Shown one piece after another: positions 15,574 through 23,553 of a DNA stretch of 46,402 nt (the first letter of the stretch is position 1; each line of letters starts with the position of its first letter). The notes under the pieces are model-generated. The model had not been told where the DNA came from and ran no database searches. It saw only the letters and a program-made list of their open reading frames with translations. A program made the position numbers and the translations under genes. This stretch comes from Nitriliruptoraceae bacterium (lineage in GTDB: Bacteria; Actinomycetota; Nitriliruptoria; Nitriliruptorales; Nitriliruptoraceae): the NCBI GenBank assembly GCA_020832455.1, contig JAFIEQ010000014.1:1-46402 (forward strand), given 5' to 3'.

Positions 15574-16346
15574 GCGGCGTCCGAGGCTTCGAGCATGTCC
15601 TGCGCGGTGAGGCTGCGCCCGTAGATGTCCTCGAACACCTTCTCGTCGGCGTCGGCAGCCGGGCCGTCGTAGACCAGCTCGCCGCCCCGCAGGCCGACGA
15701 TCCGGTCCCCGTACATGCGAGCGAGATCGAGGAAGTGCAGGTTGACGAGCATCGTGATGTTCAGCTCGCGGCAGATGTTCTTCAGGTCGCGCATGACGAT
15801 GTGGCTGGTCGGTGGGTCGAGCGAGGCCGTCGGCTCGTCCGCGAGCACGACCTTCGGCTCCTGCGCGAGCGCGCGGGCGATGCCGACACGCTGCTGCTGG
15901 CCGCCGGAGAGGTTGGAGGCCCGCACGTAGGCCTTCTCGACGATCTCCACCCGCTCGAGTGCCTGCATGGCGAGCTCGACGTCGTCCTTGGTGTAGGTGC
16001 CCAGCAGCGTCCGCCACGTGGCGGTGCGGTGCAGGCGGCCCATCAACACGTTGTTCAGCACGGTGGTGCGCTTCACGAGGTTGTGGGTCTGGAAGATCAT
16101 CCCGACCTCGGCGCGCAGGTCCCGGATGGCCTTCTTGTCCTTGGGGCGCACCTCGTTGGTGTCGACGTAGCACGTCCCCGACGTCAGGGGCACGAGCCCG
16201 TTCACCGCCCGGATGAGCGTCGACTTCCCGGCCCCCGACAGGCCCACGATGACGACGAACTCGCCGTCGTTGAGTTGGACGGACACGTCCTTGAGCGCCT
16301 GGACCCCACCGGGGTAGGTGACCGACGCGTTCTCGAAGGTGATCAC
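15570..16346 (-). CDS. phnC: Phosphonate-type ABC transporter ATP-binding protein
   Basis: A 258-residue ATPase energising import of phosphonate or a related oxyanion. Walker A is GLSGAGKST (K41), the ABC signature is LSGGQQQR (146-153), Walker B is VVLADE (166-171), and the switch histidine lies in VNLHFLDLA. PhnC family members share the short MIxFxNVSxxYPxGxxAL start seen here as VITFENASVTYPGG. GTG at 16346 with GGGAG 7 bases upstream was preferred over longer upstream options. It is separated from phnD by 181 bases with a GC-rich hairpin, so expression is likely stepped down after phnD. Confidence 0.92.
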   Translation of the reverse strand: MITFENASVTYPGGVQALKDVSVQLNDGEFVVIVGLSGAGKSTLIRAVNGLVPLTSGTCYVDTNEVRPKDKKAIRDLRAEVGMIFQTHNLVKRTTVLNNVLMGRLHRTATWRTLLGTYTKDDVELAMQALERVEIVEKAYVRASNLSGGQQQRVGIARALAQEPKVVLADEPTASLDPPTSHIVMRDLKNICRELNITMLVNLHFLDLARMYGDRIVGLRGGELVYDGPAADADEKVFEDIYGRSLTAQDMLEASDAA

Positions 16347-16478
16347 TGCGCGCTCCCTTGCGCCGATCGCCGCCGGACGGGCGGCTGGCCGGTCACGTCC
16401 GGCCGTTCCAGGTGGCCACCCTGCCAGGCCACGTGGCATCCGTCACGGGCGCCCGTCGGTGGACGCCCGACCCCCGGC

Positions 16479-16508
16479 GTGGGGGGCACCTCGTACGGCA
16501 CCCCCCAC
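16479..16508 (-). terminator. GC-rich hairpin between phnD and phnC
   Basis: GTGGGGGG (16479-16486) pairs perfectly with CCCCCCAC (16501-16508); an inner CC/GG pair extends it past a small internal loop. It lies in the transcribed gap after phnD. Without a T-run it is more likely a partial terminator or 3'-end stabiliser, letting the binding protein be made in excess over the ATPase and permeases, which is common for ABC importers. Confidence 0.45.
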
Positions 16509-16527
16509 CCGGGTCGGTACGACTCGC

Positions 16528-17625
16528 TCAGCCGAGCAGTTCGCCGAGCTCGTTGTCGACCTGACGCGCGTTCTCGAAGTCGGCCGGGTCGGCCGGACGG
16601 AACCCGTCGATGTTGTACAGGTCGAGCAGGATCTCGCCGTCCGCCTCGTCGTTGGCGATGTCGAGCAGCGCCTCGGTGACGGCGTCCTTCAGGCTCTGCG
16701 GCAGGTCACCGCGGATGACGAACCCGTCGTTGGGGATCGGGTCCGACCAGGCGAACACGACGACCTCCTCACCGATGGTGTCGCGCTCCTCGACGAGGTC
16801 CTCGCGGGCGTCGTTGTAGGAGACACCGACCACGGCGTCACCGTTGGCGACCGCCAGCACGGACTCGACGTGGCCACCGGCGATGATGGTGTCCAGCTCG
16901 TCGAGGTCGAAGCCGGCCTGGATCAGACCGAACGCGGGGAAGACCTGACCGGAGGCGGAACCCTCGGCCACGAAGGAGATGGTGACGTCGCCGACGTTCT
17001 CGAGGAACTCGAGGCCGATCGGGCCGTCCTCGGAGGTCTCGAGCTCGTTGACGCCGTTGCAGAAGAGCATCGTGTACTCGACGCCGTCGTCCTCGTAGGT
17101 CTCCTCGACCGGCTCGTCACCGCAGAAGGTGTCGGGGTCGTTGGTGAACCACTGGGAGACGTAGAGGAACTCGCCGAAGCGCTCGGACTGCAGGATCGGC
17201 TCGGCACCGGCCTGGTCCATGGCGCGGGCGATGTTCACCGGGCCGAAGCCACCACCGATGTCGGCGGCGCCGGACTGCAGCGCGACGATCACGGCCTGGT
17301 AGTCGTCCGGCACGGTCGCCGAGACGGCGATACCGAGACGGTCGGCGAGCAGCGCGGCCAGCGCGTCGGCGTCGTCGAACAGCGCCTCCGGGTTCTCGGC
17401 CGGCTGCAGGGTCAGGACCAGCTCGTCCGGCCAGTCCTCGGGGACGTCACCGGCTGCCTCGCCGTCGTCGTCACCCTCGTCCTCGGGCTCGTCGGCTGCG
17501 TCGTCGTCGGTCGTGTCCTCGGCGGTGTCGTCGGTCTCGGGCTCATCCGCGTCGTCGTCGGTGCCACAGGCGGCGAGTAGCAGCGTGCTGGCCGCGAGGA
17601 ACGCGGCCCACTTCCGGATCTTCAT
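16528..17625 (-). CDS. phnD: Phosphonate-type ABC transporter substrate-binding lipoprotein
   Basis: A 365-residue exported lipoprotein. The signal peptide has K3, R4 and K5, a hydrophobic core and lipobox LAAC with the lipidated cysteine C20. Residues 23-58 form an extremely acidic linker with roughly two thirds Asp/Glu and no hydrophobic residues. The mature domain has the PhnD/PtxB pattern: ALAALLADRLGI, GAADIGGGFGPVNIARA and ANGDAVVGVSYNDAR near the ligand cleft. Substrate may be phosphonate, phosphite or an analogue; no C-P lyase, phosphonatase or phosphite dehydrogenase is in the window. It is first in the operon. Confidence 0.9.
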   Translation of the reverse strand: MKIRKWAAFLAASTLLLAACGTDDDADEPETDDTAEDTTDDDAADEPEDEGDDDGEAAGDVPEDWPDELVLTLQPAENPEALFDDADALAALLADRLGIAVSATVPDDYQAVIVALQSGAADIGGGFGPVNIARAMDQAGAEPILQSERFGEFLYVSQWFTNDPDTFCGDEPVEETYEDDGVEYTMLFCNGVNELETSEDGPIGLEFLENVGDVTISFVAEGSASGQVFPAFGLIQAGFDLDELDTIIAGGHVESVLAVANGDAVVGVSYNDAREDLVEERDTIGEEVVVFAWSDPIPNDGFVIRGDLPQSLKDAVTEALLDIANDEADGEILLDLYNIDGFRPADPADFENARQVDNELGELLG

Positions 17626-17686
17626 GAGTTGCGTGCTCCTGATCGGATGGAGGGTGCTGGTCGGTGCGGTCGTGCGGTTGGGAGGC

Positions 17687-17705
17687 CCTCGTCTGGATGA
17701 CGAGG
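17687..17705 (-). terminator. Hairpin after the nucleotidase-like gene
   Basis: CCTCGTC (17687-17693) and GACGAGG (17699-17705) form a perfect 7-bp stem with a 5-base loop, downstream of the gene ending at 17743 and upstream of phnD. It is a plausible but weak terminator because no T-run follows. It would separate the two transcription units. Confidence 0.4.
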
Positions 17706-17742
17706 TGACCGGGGCGCACCCCCCGGCCGAAGTCGGGTCGCG

Positions 17743-18315
17743 TCAGGCGGCCGCGGACGCGGCGAGACGTTCGACGACGCTCGCGAACTGCCGCCAGTCG
17801 TGGACGTCGTGCGCGCCCTCGACGGGGTCGTTCCACGGGCGGACGAACCGGCAGACCGTCGCCTCGTGGGCCCGCGCGGCCGCGATGCGCTGCACCTGGC
17901 CGGGCGCATCGTCGAGGTAGACGTCGCAGGCCACCTCGTGCTTGGCCTCGGTGACGTGGATCTCACGGGTGGGCATCCGGTGCTCCGCGAGCCACTCGAG
18001 GGTGTCGGGGACCGCCCAGTCGGGCTTCGCGGTGATGACGACCACGTCGTGGCCGGCGTCCGCGAGCGCGTGCAGGGTCGGCAGCGCATCGGGGAACGGC
18101 TCGAGGTGGCGGAAGACGCTGCGCCCGTCGAGCTGCTGGGCCCAGGCCCAGAACGCGTCCATGTCCCCGAAGTGGGTCAACGCGAGCGGACTGTTCCACG
18201 AGGTCACCATGGCGACCTCGAGCTGCGTCCCGAAGGCAGCGTTGTACGCCGCGGTCCAGCCGCGGTTGAAGTCCGCGACCACGCCGTCGAGGTCGATGCC
18301 GAGTCTGAGTCCCAT
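17743..18315 (-). CDS. 5'(3')-deoxyribonucleotidase-like HAD hydrolase
   Basis: A 190-residue haloacid-dehalogenase-type protein resembling the cytosolic 5'(3')-deoxyribonucleotidase (NT5C) family. HAD motif I is IDLDGVVADF with the nucleophile D8 and acid D10; motif II is VVVITAKPDW; motif III/IV is VYLDDAPGQV after the lysine in EAKHE. A cap region (residues 20-85) rich in Trp and Phe lies between motifs I and II. ATG at 18315 gives motif I at the usual distance from the N-terminus. A role in nucleotide turnover is inferred; substrate is unknown. Confidence 0.75.
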   Translation of the reverse strand: MGLRLGIDLDGVVADFNRGWTAAYNAAFGTQLEVAMVTSWNSPLALTHFGDMDAFWAWAQQLDGRSVFRHLEPFPDALPTLHALADAGHDVVVITAKPDWAVPDTLEWLAEHRMPTREIHVTEAKHEVACDVYLDDAPGQVQRIAAARAHEATVCRFVRPWNDPVEGAHDVHDWRQFASVVERLAASAAA

Positions 18316-18497
18316 GTCGGCGCAGGCTACGAGCCCCGGTCGTAGGTCGCCGCCCCATCTGCGCGTTCGGCGACCGGTTTCACCCGATGACCCAGCAGTC
18401 GTAACCCGCCGGAAACCTTCGTCGTCCGGACGTCGCCGGATGGGGCGATGTCCGCGCACCCGGGCGGGAACCGCCGTGAACGTGGGAACCGCGCCGC

Positions 18498-19034
18498 TCA
18501 GGACGACCCGGCACCACCGGCCCGCAGCCCGCGGACGCCGCTCGGCGGGGTGGTGTCGACCAATGCGACGATCCACGCCACGACGAGCAGCGAGCGCTCA
18601 TCCTCCGTCCCCGGCCGCACGTCCAGCGGGGCAGCGAGCCGCACCTCGTGCCATCGGCGGCGCACGACGCCCTGGTCGAGGCGGGCCCAGCGACCGCCGT
18701 CGGCACGGACCGTCCAGTGGCGCCGCCACGGGACGCCGTGGGGCTCGATGCGCTGGTCCGGCGCGTCATCGGGGACGATCGCGAAGCGCTCGCGCACCGC
18801 GGAGGGCTTCTCCACGTGCCCCCACCGGGCCTGGAGCTGCCTGACCTCCCAGCGCCGCGCGACGGCGCTCGGTCGGACGAAGTCGAGCGGGGTGCCGTGG
18901 GCCGGCACGGCGCGACCGGCCCCGCGATCCGCGGCGACCTCCAGGCGGGCGATCGGGTGACCGTCCGCGGTGAGCAGGTCGTGGGTGCGATCCACCCCGG
19001 GTCGCGGACGCACGACGAAGCGGGGGCCGTTCAC
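18498..19034 (-). CDS. Hypothetical protein, possible Tubby/LURP-like fold (second of pair)
   Basis: A 178-residue protein that resembles its upstream neighbour in layout: alternating short beta-rich segments with Trp/Arg/Val repeats (RRWEVRQLQARW, RRHWTVRADGGRW), an AVRERFAIVPDD strand, and a C-terminal hydrophobic helix (SLLVVAWIVALVDTT). A beta-barrel wrapped around a C-terminal hydrophobic helix is the pattern of Tubby/LURP-one/scramblase-like domains; the assignment is inference. GTG at 19034 overlaps the stop of the upstream gene by 4 bp. No catalytic residues or signal peptide are evident. The short tail ends in GGAGSS. Confidence 0.65.
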   Translation of the reverse strand: MNGPRFVVRPRPGVDRTHDLLTADGHPIARLEVAADRGAGRAVPAHGTPLDFVRPSAVARRWEVRQLQARWGHVEKPSAVRERFAIVPDDAPDQRIEPHGVPWRRHWTVRADGGRWARLDQGVVRRRWHEVRLAAPLDVRPGTEDERSLLVVAWIVALVDTTPPSGVRGLRAGGAGSS

Positions 19035-19534
19035 GTCGCAGCCGACGCGCCGCGGCGCACCATCAACCCCACCAGGAAGGCGAGCATCAACACCGCCCCA
19101 TCCGCGGCGTCCGCCGGCACGGCAAGGTCGTGGACGGGCCGCATCAGCCCCCGGCCCGCGACGGTGCCGACGACGGCCTGTGAGTCGCCGTCGAGCACCT
19201 CCCACCGGCGGTGCGCGAACGACGCCCGGCGCTCGATGCGCCAGCGGGTGTCCGGCGGCGCCTGGAGGGTGAACCGCTCACGCACGGCGTCGTCCTTGCT
19301 CGCCGAGGCCAGCTCCGTGCCCTCCGCGTGCACGAGCCGCCAGGCGCCGAACGCCGGATCGCGCCGGATCTCCCAGCGCTCCTCGCCGACGAGCACGTCC
19401 GTCGCCTCGCGCATCATCTGGTACCGCAGCCGGGCGAGTTCGATGCCCTCGTCGACGAGCTGGAGGTCCGAGGTGAACGGGCCGGCCGGTCGCAGCTCCA
19501 CACGGACCCCCGTCGTGTCGTCGGGTGCGCTCAT
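19031..19534 (-). CDS. Hypothetical protein, possible Tubby/LURP-like fold (first of pair)
   Basis: A 167-residue protein (ATG at 19534; a GTG at 19549 in frame would add five residues). It has repeating strands of the form ERWEIRRDPAFGAWRLV and RRWEVLDGDSQAVVGTVAG, the latter resembling the WxVxDxxGxxVG repeat of Tubby/LURP/scramblase-like proteins, and ends in a hydrophobic helix (GAVLMLAFLVGLMVRRG). The shared layout and RERF strand indicate that it and the next gene arose by tandem duplication and then diverged strongly. Function is unknown; the family fold often binds lipids or membranes, which would need proof. Confidence 0.65.
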   Translation of the reverse strand: MSAPDDTTGVRVELRPAGPFTSDLQLVDEGIELARLRYQMMREATDVLVGEERWEIRRDPAFGAWRLVHAEGTELASASKDDAVRERFTLQAPPDTRWRIERRASFAHRRWEVLDGDSQAVVGTVAGRGLMRPVHDLAVPADAADGAVLMLAFLVGLMVRRGASAAT

Positions 19535-19570
19535 CGGGGAGCATGCCACCTCGCCCCCGGTGACGCCGCG

Positions 19571-20077
19571 TCAGTCGCGCTGCGGTTCCGGGCGGCCCGG
19601 GTGGCCGTCGAACCCGTGCCCACGCTTGGGCACCAGCACGCTACGGGTGAACTCGCAGACGATCACCCCGTCCTGGTTGGTCCCGATGGTGTGGACCTTC
19701 ACGATGCCCCGGTCGGGCTTGGACCGCGACTCGCGGACCTCGAGCACCTCGGTCTCCGAGTAGATCGTGTCGCCGTGGAACACCGGGTTCGCGTGCGTGA
19801 GCGACTCGATCTGCAGGTTCGCGATGGCCCGCCCGGACACATCCGGGACGGACTGGCCCAGCACGATCGAGTACACGAGGTTGCCGACCACCATGGCCTT
19901 GCCGTGCGGGGTGGCGTGCGCGGCGTAGTGGTCGTCGGAGTGCAACGGGTGCTGGTTCATCGTGATCGAGCAGAACAGGATGTCCTCGGCCTGCGTGATG
20001 GTCTTTCCCGGCCAGTGCTTGTAGACGTCACCGACGGTGAAATCGTCGAGGAACCGGCCGAAGTCCGCCGTTGGCAT
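19571..20077 (-). CDS. MaoC family acyl-CoA hydratase/dehydratase
   Basis: A 168-residue single hot-dog-domain hydratase. NQHPLHSDDHYA is the hydratase-2 motif (the NPLHxD type, carrying the catalytic histidine), and HANPVFHGDTIYSETEV is the conserved later strand found in MaoC-like enzymes such as mesaconyl- and itaconyl-CoA hydratases. ATG at 20077 is preceded by AGGAGG at 7 bases. It diverges from the malyl-CoA lyase gene across 95 bases, so the pair probably shares control. A role hydrating mesaconyl-CoA or itaconyl-CoA to the C4/C5 hydroxyacyl-CoA cleaved by the lyases is the most likely interpretation, but substrate is unproven. Confidence 0.83.
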   Translation of the reverse strand: MPTADFGRFLDDFTVGDVYKHWPGKTITQAEDILFCSITMNQHPLHSDDHYAAHATPHGKAMVVGNLVYSIVLGQSVPDVSGRAIANLQIESLTHANPVFHGDTIYSETEVLEVRESRSKPDRGIVKVHTIGTNQDGVIVCEFTRSVLVPKRGHGFDGHPGRPEPQRD

Positions 20078-20172
20078 GGGAGCGCCTCCTGGATCGTCGG
20101 TTCGTGTCGCGCCGGGCCGGGCGCCTACCGTCCGGCGGACCGTAGCGTGACCGCCCGACGAGGACGCCACCG

Positions 20173-21228
20173 ATGCGCAGCCCGAAGGACTTCTTCCGCC
20201 CGCTCGCGATCGGCGCACCCGAGCCGCTGCGCGAGGTGCCGCTCACGCCGTCGCGGATGATCCACTTCTTCGACCCGTCGAACCCGAAGATGGTCGCCAA
20301 GGTGCCCGACCTGGCCCCGAAGGTCGACGTGCTGCTGGGCAACCTCGAGGACGCCATTGCGGTCGACGCCAAGGACGCGGCCCGGGCCGGCCTCGTCGAG
20401 GTCGGCCGCACGGTGGATCTCGGGGCGACGCAGCTGTGGACGCGCGTCAACGCGCTCGAGTCCCCGTGGTTCCTCGACGATGTCACGACCCTGGTCGCGG
20501 AGATCGGTGATGCGCTGGACGTCATCATGGTCCCGAAGGTCGAGGGGGCGGAGGACATCCAGTACGTGGACCGGCTGCTGGCGCAGCTCGAGGCGAAGGC
20601 TGGGCTCGACCGGCCGATCCTGGTCCACGCGATCCTGGAGACCGCCCGCGGGATGGCCAACGTCGAGGAGATCTGCCTCGCCTCCCCGCGGATGCAGGGG
20701 TTGTCGCTCGGCCCGGCCGACCTGGCCGCCGACCGGCGGATGAAGACGACCCGCGTCGGTGGCGGGCACCCCGGCTACCTGGTGCGCACCGATCCGGGCG
20801 AGGACGGCGCGATCGACGCCGAGCACCGCACGACCGCGCAGCAGGACCTGTGGCACTACACGGTGGCCCGGATGGTCGACGCGTGCGTCACCGCCGGCAT
20901 CGCGCCCTACTACGGCCCCTTCGGCGACATCCGGGACACGGTCGCGTGCGAGGACCAGTTCCGCAACGCCTACCTGCTCGGCTGCGTGGGGACCTGGACG
21001 CTGCACCCGGTGCAGATCGACATCGCGCGGCGCGTCTTCTCCCCCGAACCCGCCGAGGTCGCCTGGGCGGCGCGGGTCGTGGCGGAGATGGGGGACGGCT
21101 CCGGCGCGGTCATGATCGACGGCAAGATGCAGGACGACGCCACCTTCAAGCAGTGCCAGGTGGTGCTGGAACTCGCGCGTGCCCTCGCGGCCCGCGACCC
21201 GGAGCTCGCGGAGGCCTACGACCTGTGA
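20173..21228 (+). CDS. mcl: L-malyl-CoA/beta-methylmalyl-CoA lyase
   Basis: A 351-residue CitE-superfamily lyase that closely follows, from memory of the family, the Chloroflexus Mcl sequence: [73 protein letters not shown] and [18 protein letters not shown]. Such enzymes cleave malyl-CoA to acetyl-CoA and glyoxylate, and often also methylmalyl- or citramalyl-CoA. Length equals that of Mcl (about 350), longer than plain CitE. It overlaps the following lyase gene by 4 bp. In the 3-hydroxypropionate bicycle it works with a mesaconyl-CoA hydratase, here perhaps the MaoC protein. Confidence 0.87.
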   Translation: MRSPKDFFRPLAIGAPEPLREVPLTPSRMIHFFDPSNPKMVAKVPDLAPKVDVLLGNLEDAIAVDAKDAARAGLVEVGRTVDLGATQLWTRVNALESPWFLDDVTTLVAEIGDALDVIMVPKVEGAEDIQYVDRLLAQLEAKAGLDRPILVHAILETARGMANVEEICLASPRMQGLSLGPADLAADRRMKTTRVGGGHPGYLVRTDPGEDGAIDAEHRTTAQQDLWHYTVARMVDACVTAGIAPYYGPFGDIRDTVACEDQFRNAYLLGCVGTWTLHPVQIDIARRVFSPEPAEVAWAARVVAEMGDGSGAVMIDGKMQDDATFKQCQVVLELARALAARDPELAEAYDL

Positions 21229-22112
21229 GCGACACCGAGACCCTCCGTCCGCGACGCAGCGTGCTCTACCTGCCCGGCGCGAACGAGCGCGCGCTCGTCA
21301 AGGCCCGTGACCTGCCGTGTGACGGGCTCATCCTCGACCTCGAGGATGCGGTCGCACCCGACGCGAAACCGGACGCGCGCGCCCGCGTCGCCGAGGCGGT
21401 CGCCGAGCGGGGGTTCGGACACCGCGAGGTGGCCATCCGGGTCAACGGTCTGGACACGCCGTGGTTCGACGACGACGTGCGTGCGGCCGCAGCGGCCGGG
21501 CCCGACGTGGTGCTGGTGCCGAAGGTCTCCTCGGTCGGGGACGTGGCGCGCATCGAAGCAGCCCTCGAAGCTGCCGATGCACCGAGCACCACCGTGGCCT
21601 GGGCCATGCTCGAGACCCCGCACGCCGTCCTGCGTGCCGAGGCCATCGCTGCGGCGTCCCCGCGGCTGACCGGGTTCGTGCTGGGCACCAACGACCTGGT
21701 CAAGGAACTCGACGCCGCGCACGTGCCGGGGCGAGCGCCGGTGCTGCCGAGCCTGGCCTGGTGTCTGCTGGCGGTGCGGGCTGCCGGCAAGGTCGCGCTC
21801 GACGGGGTCTTCAACGACCTCGACGACGCGGAGGGCTTCGCCGCCGAGTGCCGGCAGGGCCGCGAGATGGGCTTCGACGGCAAGACGCTCATCCACCCCA
21901 AGCAGCTCGAGGCCTGCAACCGGATCTTCGCGCCGTCCGAGGAGGCGCTCGTCGAGGCGCGGACGGTGATCGAGGCGTTCGACGCCGCTGGGGCGGCGGG
22001 GCAGGGCGTGGTCACCGTCGGCGGGCGGATGATCGAGCAGCTCCACGTGGACCAGGCGCAGCGCGTCCTGGCGGTCCAGGCGGCGATCGACGCCCGCACC
22101 GAACAGGACTGA
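21225..22112 (+). CDS. CitE-like HpcH/HpaI aldolase family CoA-ester lyase
   Basis: A 295-residue lyase of the shorter CitE form. It has [17 protein letters not shown], the metal-binding [25 protein letters not shown], the catalytic glutamate in [20 protein letters not shown] and [14 protein letters not shown] at the trimer interface. Relatives cleave citryl-, malyl-, citramalyl- or hydroxymethylglutaryl-CoA. GTG at 21225 overlaps the Mcl stop by 4 bp, so both lyases are made together and likely act on related acyl-CoA thioesters. The specific substrate is unresolved; citramalyl-CoA is an inference from the MaoC/Mcl context. Confidence 0.86.
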   Translation: MSDTETLRPRRSVLYLPGANERALVKARDLPCDGLILDLEDAVAPDAKPDARARVAEAVAERGFGHREVAIRVNGLDTPWFDDDVRAAAAAGPDVVLVPKVSSVGDVARIEAALEAADAPSTTVAWAMLETPHAVLRAEAIAAASPRLTGFVLGTNDLVKELDAAHVPGRAPVLPSLAWCLLAVRAAGKVALDGVFNDLDDAEGFAAECRQGREMGFDGKTLIHPKQLEACNRIFAPSEEALVEARTVIEAFDAAGAAGQGVVTVGGRMIEQLHVDQAQRVLAVQAAIDARTEQD

Positions 22113-22168
22113 GCGTGCGGCTGACGAGCCGCGACGTCAGCCACCCCGGCGATCACGCTGGGACCGGC

Positions 22169-22687
22169 TCAGCGGGACGGTTGAACGGCCACGTCCTCGA
22201 CGGTCTCCAGCACCCGACCCCGGCGGTCGATGGCGACGAGTTCGTCGAGCACCTCAACGGGCGCGTCGACCACCCGGACGTGGATCTGCCGCCACGCGAC
22301 GCGTCGGAGACCGGATTCGACCGCGCCCGTCGCGGCCGTCGTGATCCGGACCGAGCCCGTCCCGCGCGGCGGTTCACCGACGACGACCGTGACGGGCGGA
22401 TCGGTCGAGACCACCAGGGGCTGCGTGGCCGCCAGGTGCGGGGTCGCAGGCAGCCCGGAGCGCCGGATCACCTCACCGTCGGGCGTCGTCACCCGGATCG
22501 CGGGCGACACGATGCCCGGGGCGACCGCGACCTGCCACTCGCCCACCTCACTCCCCCCGCTGGCCACCGTGCGCGGCACGTAGGCGACGGCGAGCAGGAC
22601 ACCGACCAGGGTGACCACGATCGACATGACCAGCACCGCCGTCCGGATCCCCGCGGGGTCGGACGGGCTCGGTCCCTCGGCCGCCAT
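22169..22687 (-). CDS. Membrane-anchored protein with extracytoplasmic beta domain
   Basis: A 172-residue protein with one N-terminal hydrophobic helix (about residues 17-39, IRTAVLVMSIVVTLVGVLLA) and an external domain rich in Val and Thr. The external part has alternating beta-strand-like stretches with PSAP-type turns and no cysteines or enzymatic motif. ATG at 22687 is preceded by GGGGGA. It is convergent with the lyase gene 56 bases away and is transcribed after the acyltransferase pair, so it may act in the same membrane process. No family recognised. Confidence 0.6.
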   Translation of the reverse strand: MAAEGPSPSDPAGIRTAVLVMSIVVTLVGVLLAVAYVPRTVASGGSEVGEWQVAVAPGIVSPAIRVTTPDGEVIRRSGLPATPHLAATQPLVVSTDPPVTVVVGEPPRGTGSVRITTAATGAVESGLRRVAWRQIHVRVVDAPVEVLDELVAIDRRGRVLETVEDVAVQPSR

Positions 22688-22739
22688 CGTGGTCCCCCCG
22701 TCACCTGGACCGACGACCGTAGCCAGGACGCAGGGCCGT

Positions 22740-23540
22740 TCACCCGACGGCTCCCCGTCCCGGTGGCCGCGGCCGCCAGCTGCGACGCAGCGCATCGAGC
22801 CGGGTCTCGGCCTCCGCCGGCGTCGGGGCCCCGCCCCCGAGCCGGGCCGGGACCCACCACGCCCCGGCCGGCGCCCCGCCCGGGTACCCGAGCTGGACCT
22901 CGTGCAACAGGGCCTCCATCCGGGCCCGCAGCGTCGCCAGGACCTGTGCCGGATCGTCGTCGGGGCCGGGGTACAGCGGCTCGCCGTACCGCACCGACAC
23001 CGGCAGACGCCACCGCCAGCGCGGCCGGCGACCCGTGGTGGCGAACCGGTGGGTGCCCCAGGAGACCGCGGGGATGAGCGGCACACCAGCCGCGATCGCC
23101 ATCCGTGCCGCCCCGCGCTTGAACGGCAGGAGCTCGTAGGAGGGCGAGATGGTCTGCTCAGGCAGGATCAACACGAGCTCCCCGCGCCGCAACGCCTCGA
23201 TGGCGCTCGCCAGCGCGGTCGCGCCCGCGCCGCGGTGGACCGGGATGTGCTCCGCACGACCCATCAACCACCCGAACACCGGCACCCGGAACAGCGACTC
23301 CTTGGCCAGGATCCGCACCGGGCGACCCTGCACGAGGTAGGCGTGCCGGCCCGTGGTGAAGAAGTCCACGAACGAGGTGTGGTTCGCGGCGATGACCGCG
23401 CCGCCGACCGCCGGCAGGTGCTCGCTGCCACGGACGTCGAAGCGCCACCGTTGGATGCGCATGACGGCGAAGGCCACCCAGGCGGCGGCGCGGTACCACC
23501 AGGAGGCAGCCGGGTTGCGGGGATCGCGGGGTCGTGGCAC
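22740..23540 (-). CDS. Tandem PlsC-like acyltransferase, downstream copy
   Basis: A 266-residue membrane-associated acyltransferase with HX4D as NHTSFVD (H54, D59) and a Glu-containing LILPEQTISPSYELLPF in place of the usual PEGTRS motif. A hydrophobic helix lies near residues 15-27. The C-terminal YPGGAPAGAWWVPARLGGG is nearly identical in form to the neighbouring gene, marking tandem duplication. GTG at 23540 sits 13 bases after the stop of the first copy, with AGGA upstream. Acyl donor and acceptor are unknown; lysophosphatidate or a special lipid are both possible. Confidence 0.85.
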   Translation of the reverse strand: MPRPRDPRNPAASWWYRAAAWVAFAVMRIQRWRFDVRGSEHLPAVGGAVIAANHTSFVDFFTTGRHAYLVQGRPVRILAKESLFRVPVFGWLMGRAEHIPVHRGAGATALASAIEALRRGELVLILPEQTISPSYELLPFKRGAARMAIAAGVPLIPAVSWGTHRFATTGRRPRWRWRLPVSVRYGEPLYPGPDDDPAQVLATLRARMEALLHEVQLGYPGGAPAGAWWVPARLGGGAPTPAEAETRLDALRRSWRPRPPGRGAVG

Positions 23541-23553
23541 GGGGTCGTCCTGG

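Noticed and set aside
17626-17742. PHO box in front of phnD
   Set aside because: Only one GGTCACC-like unit is visible, with no second repeat 11 bases away.
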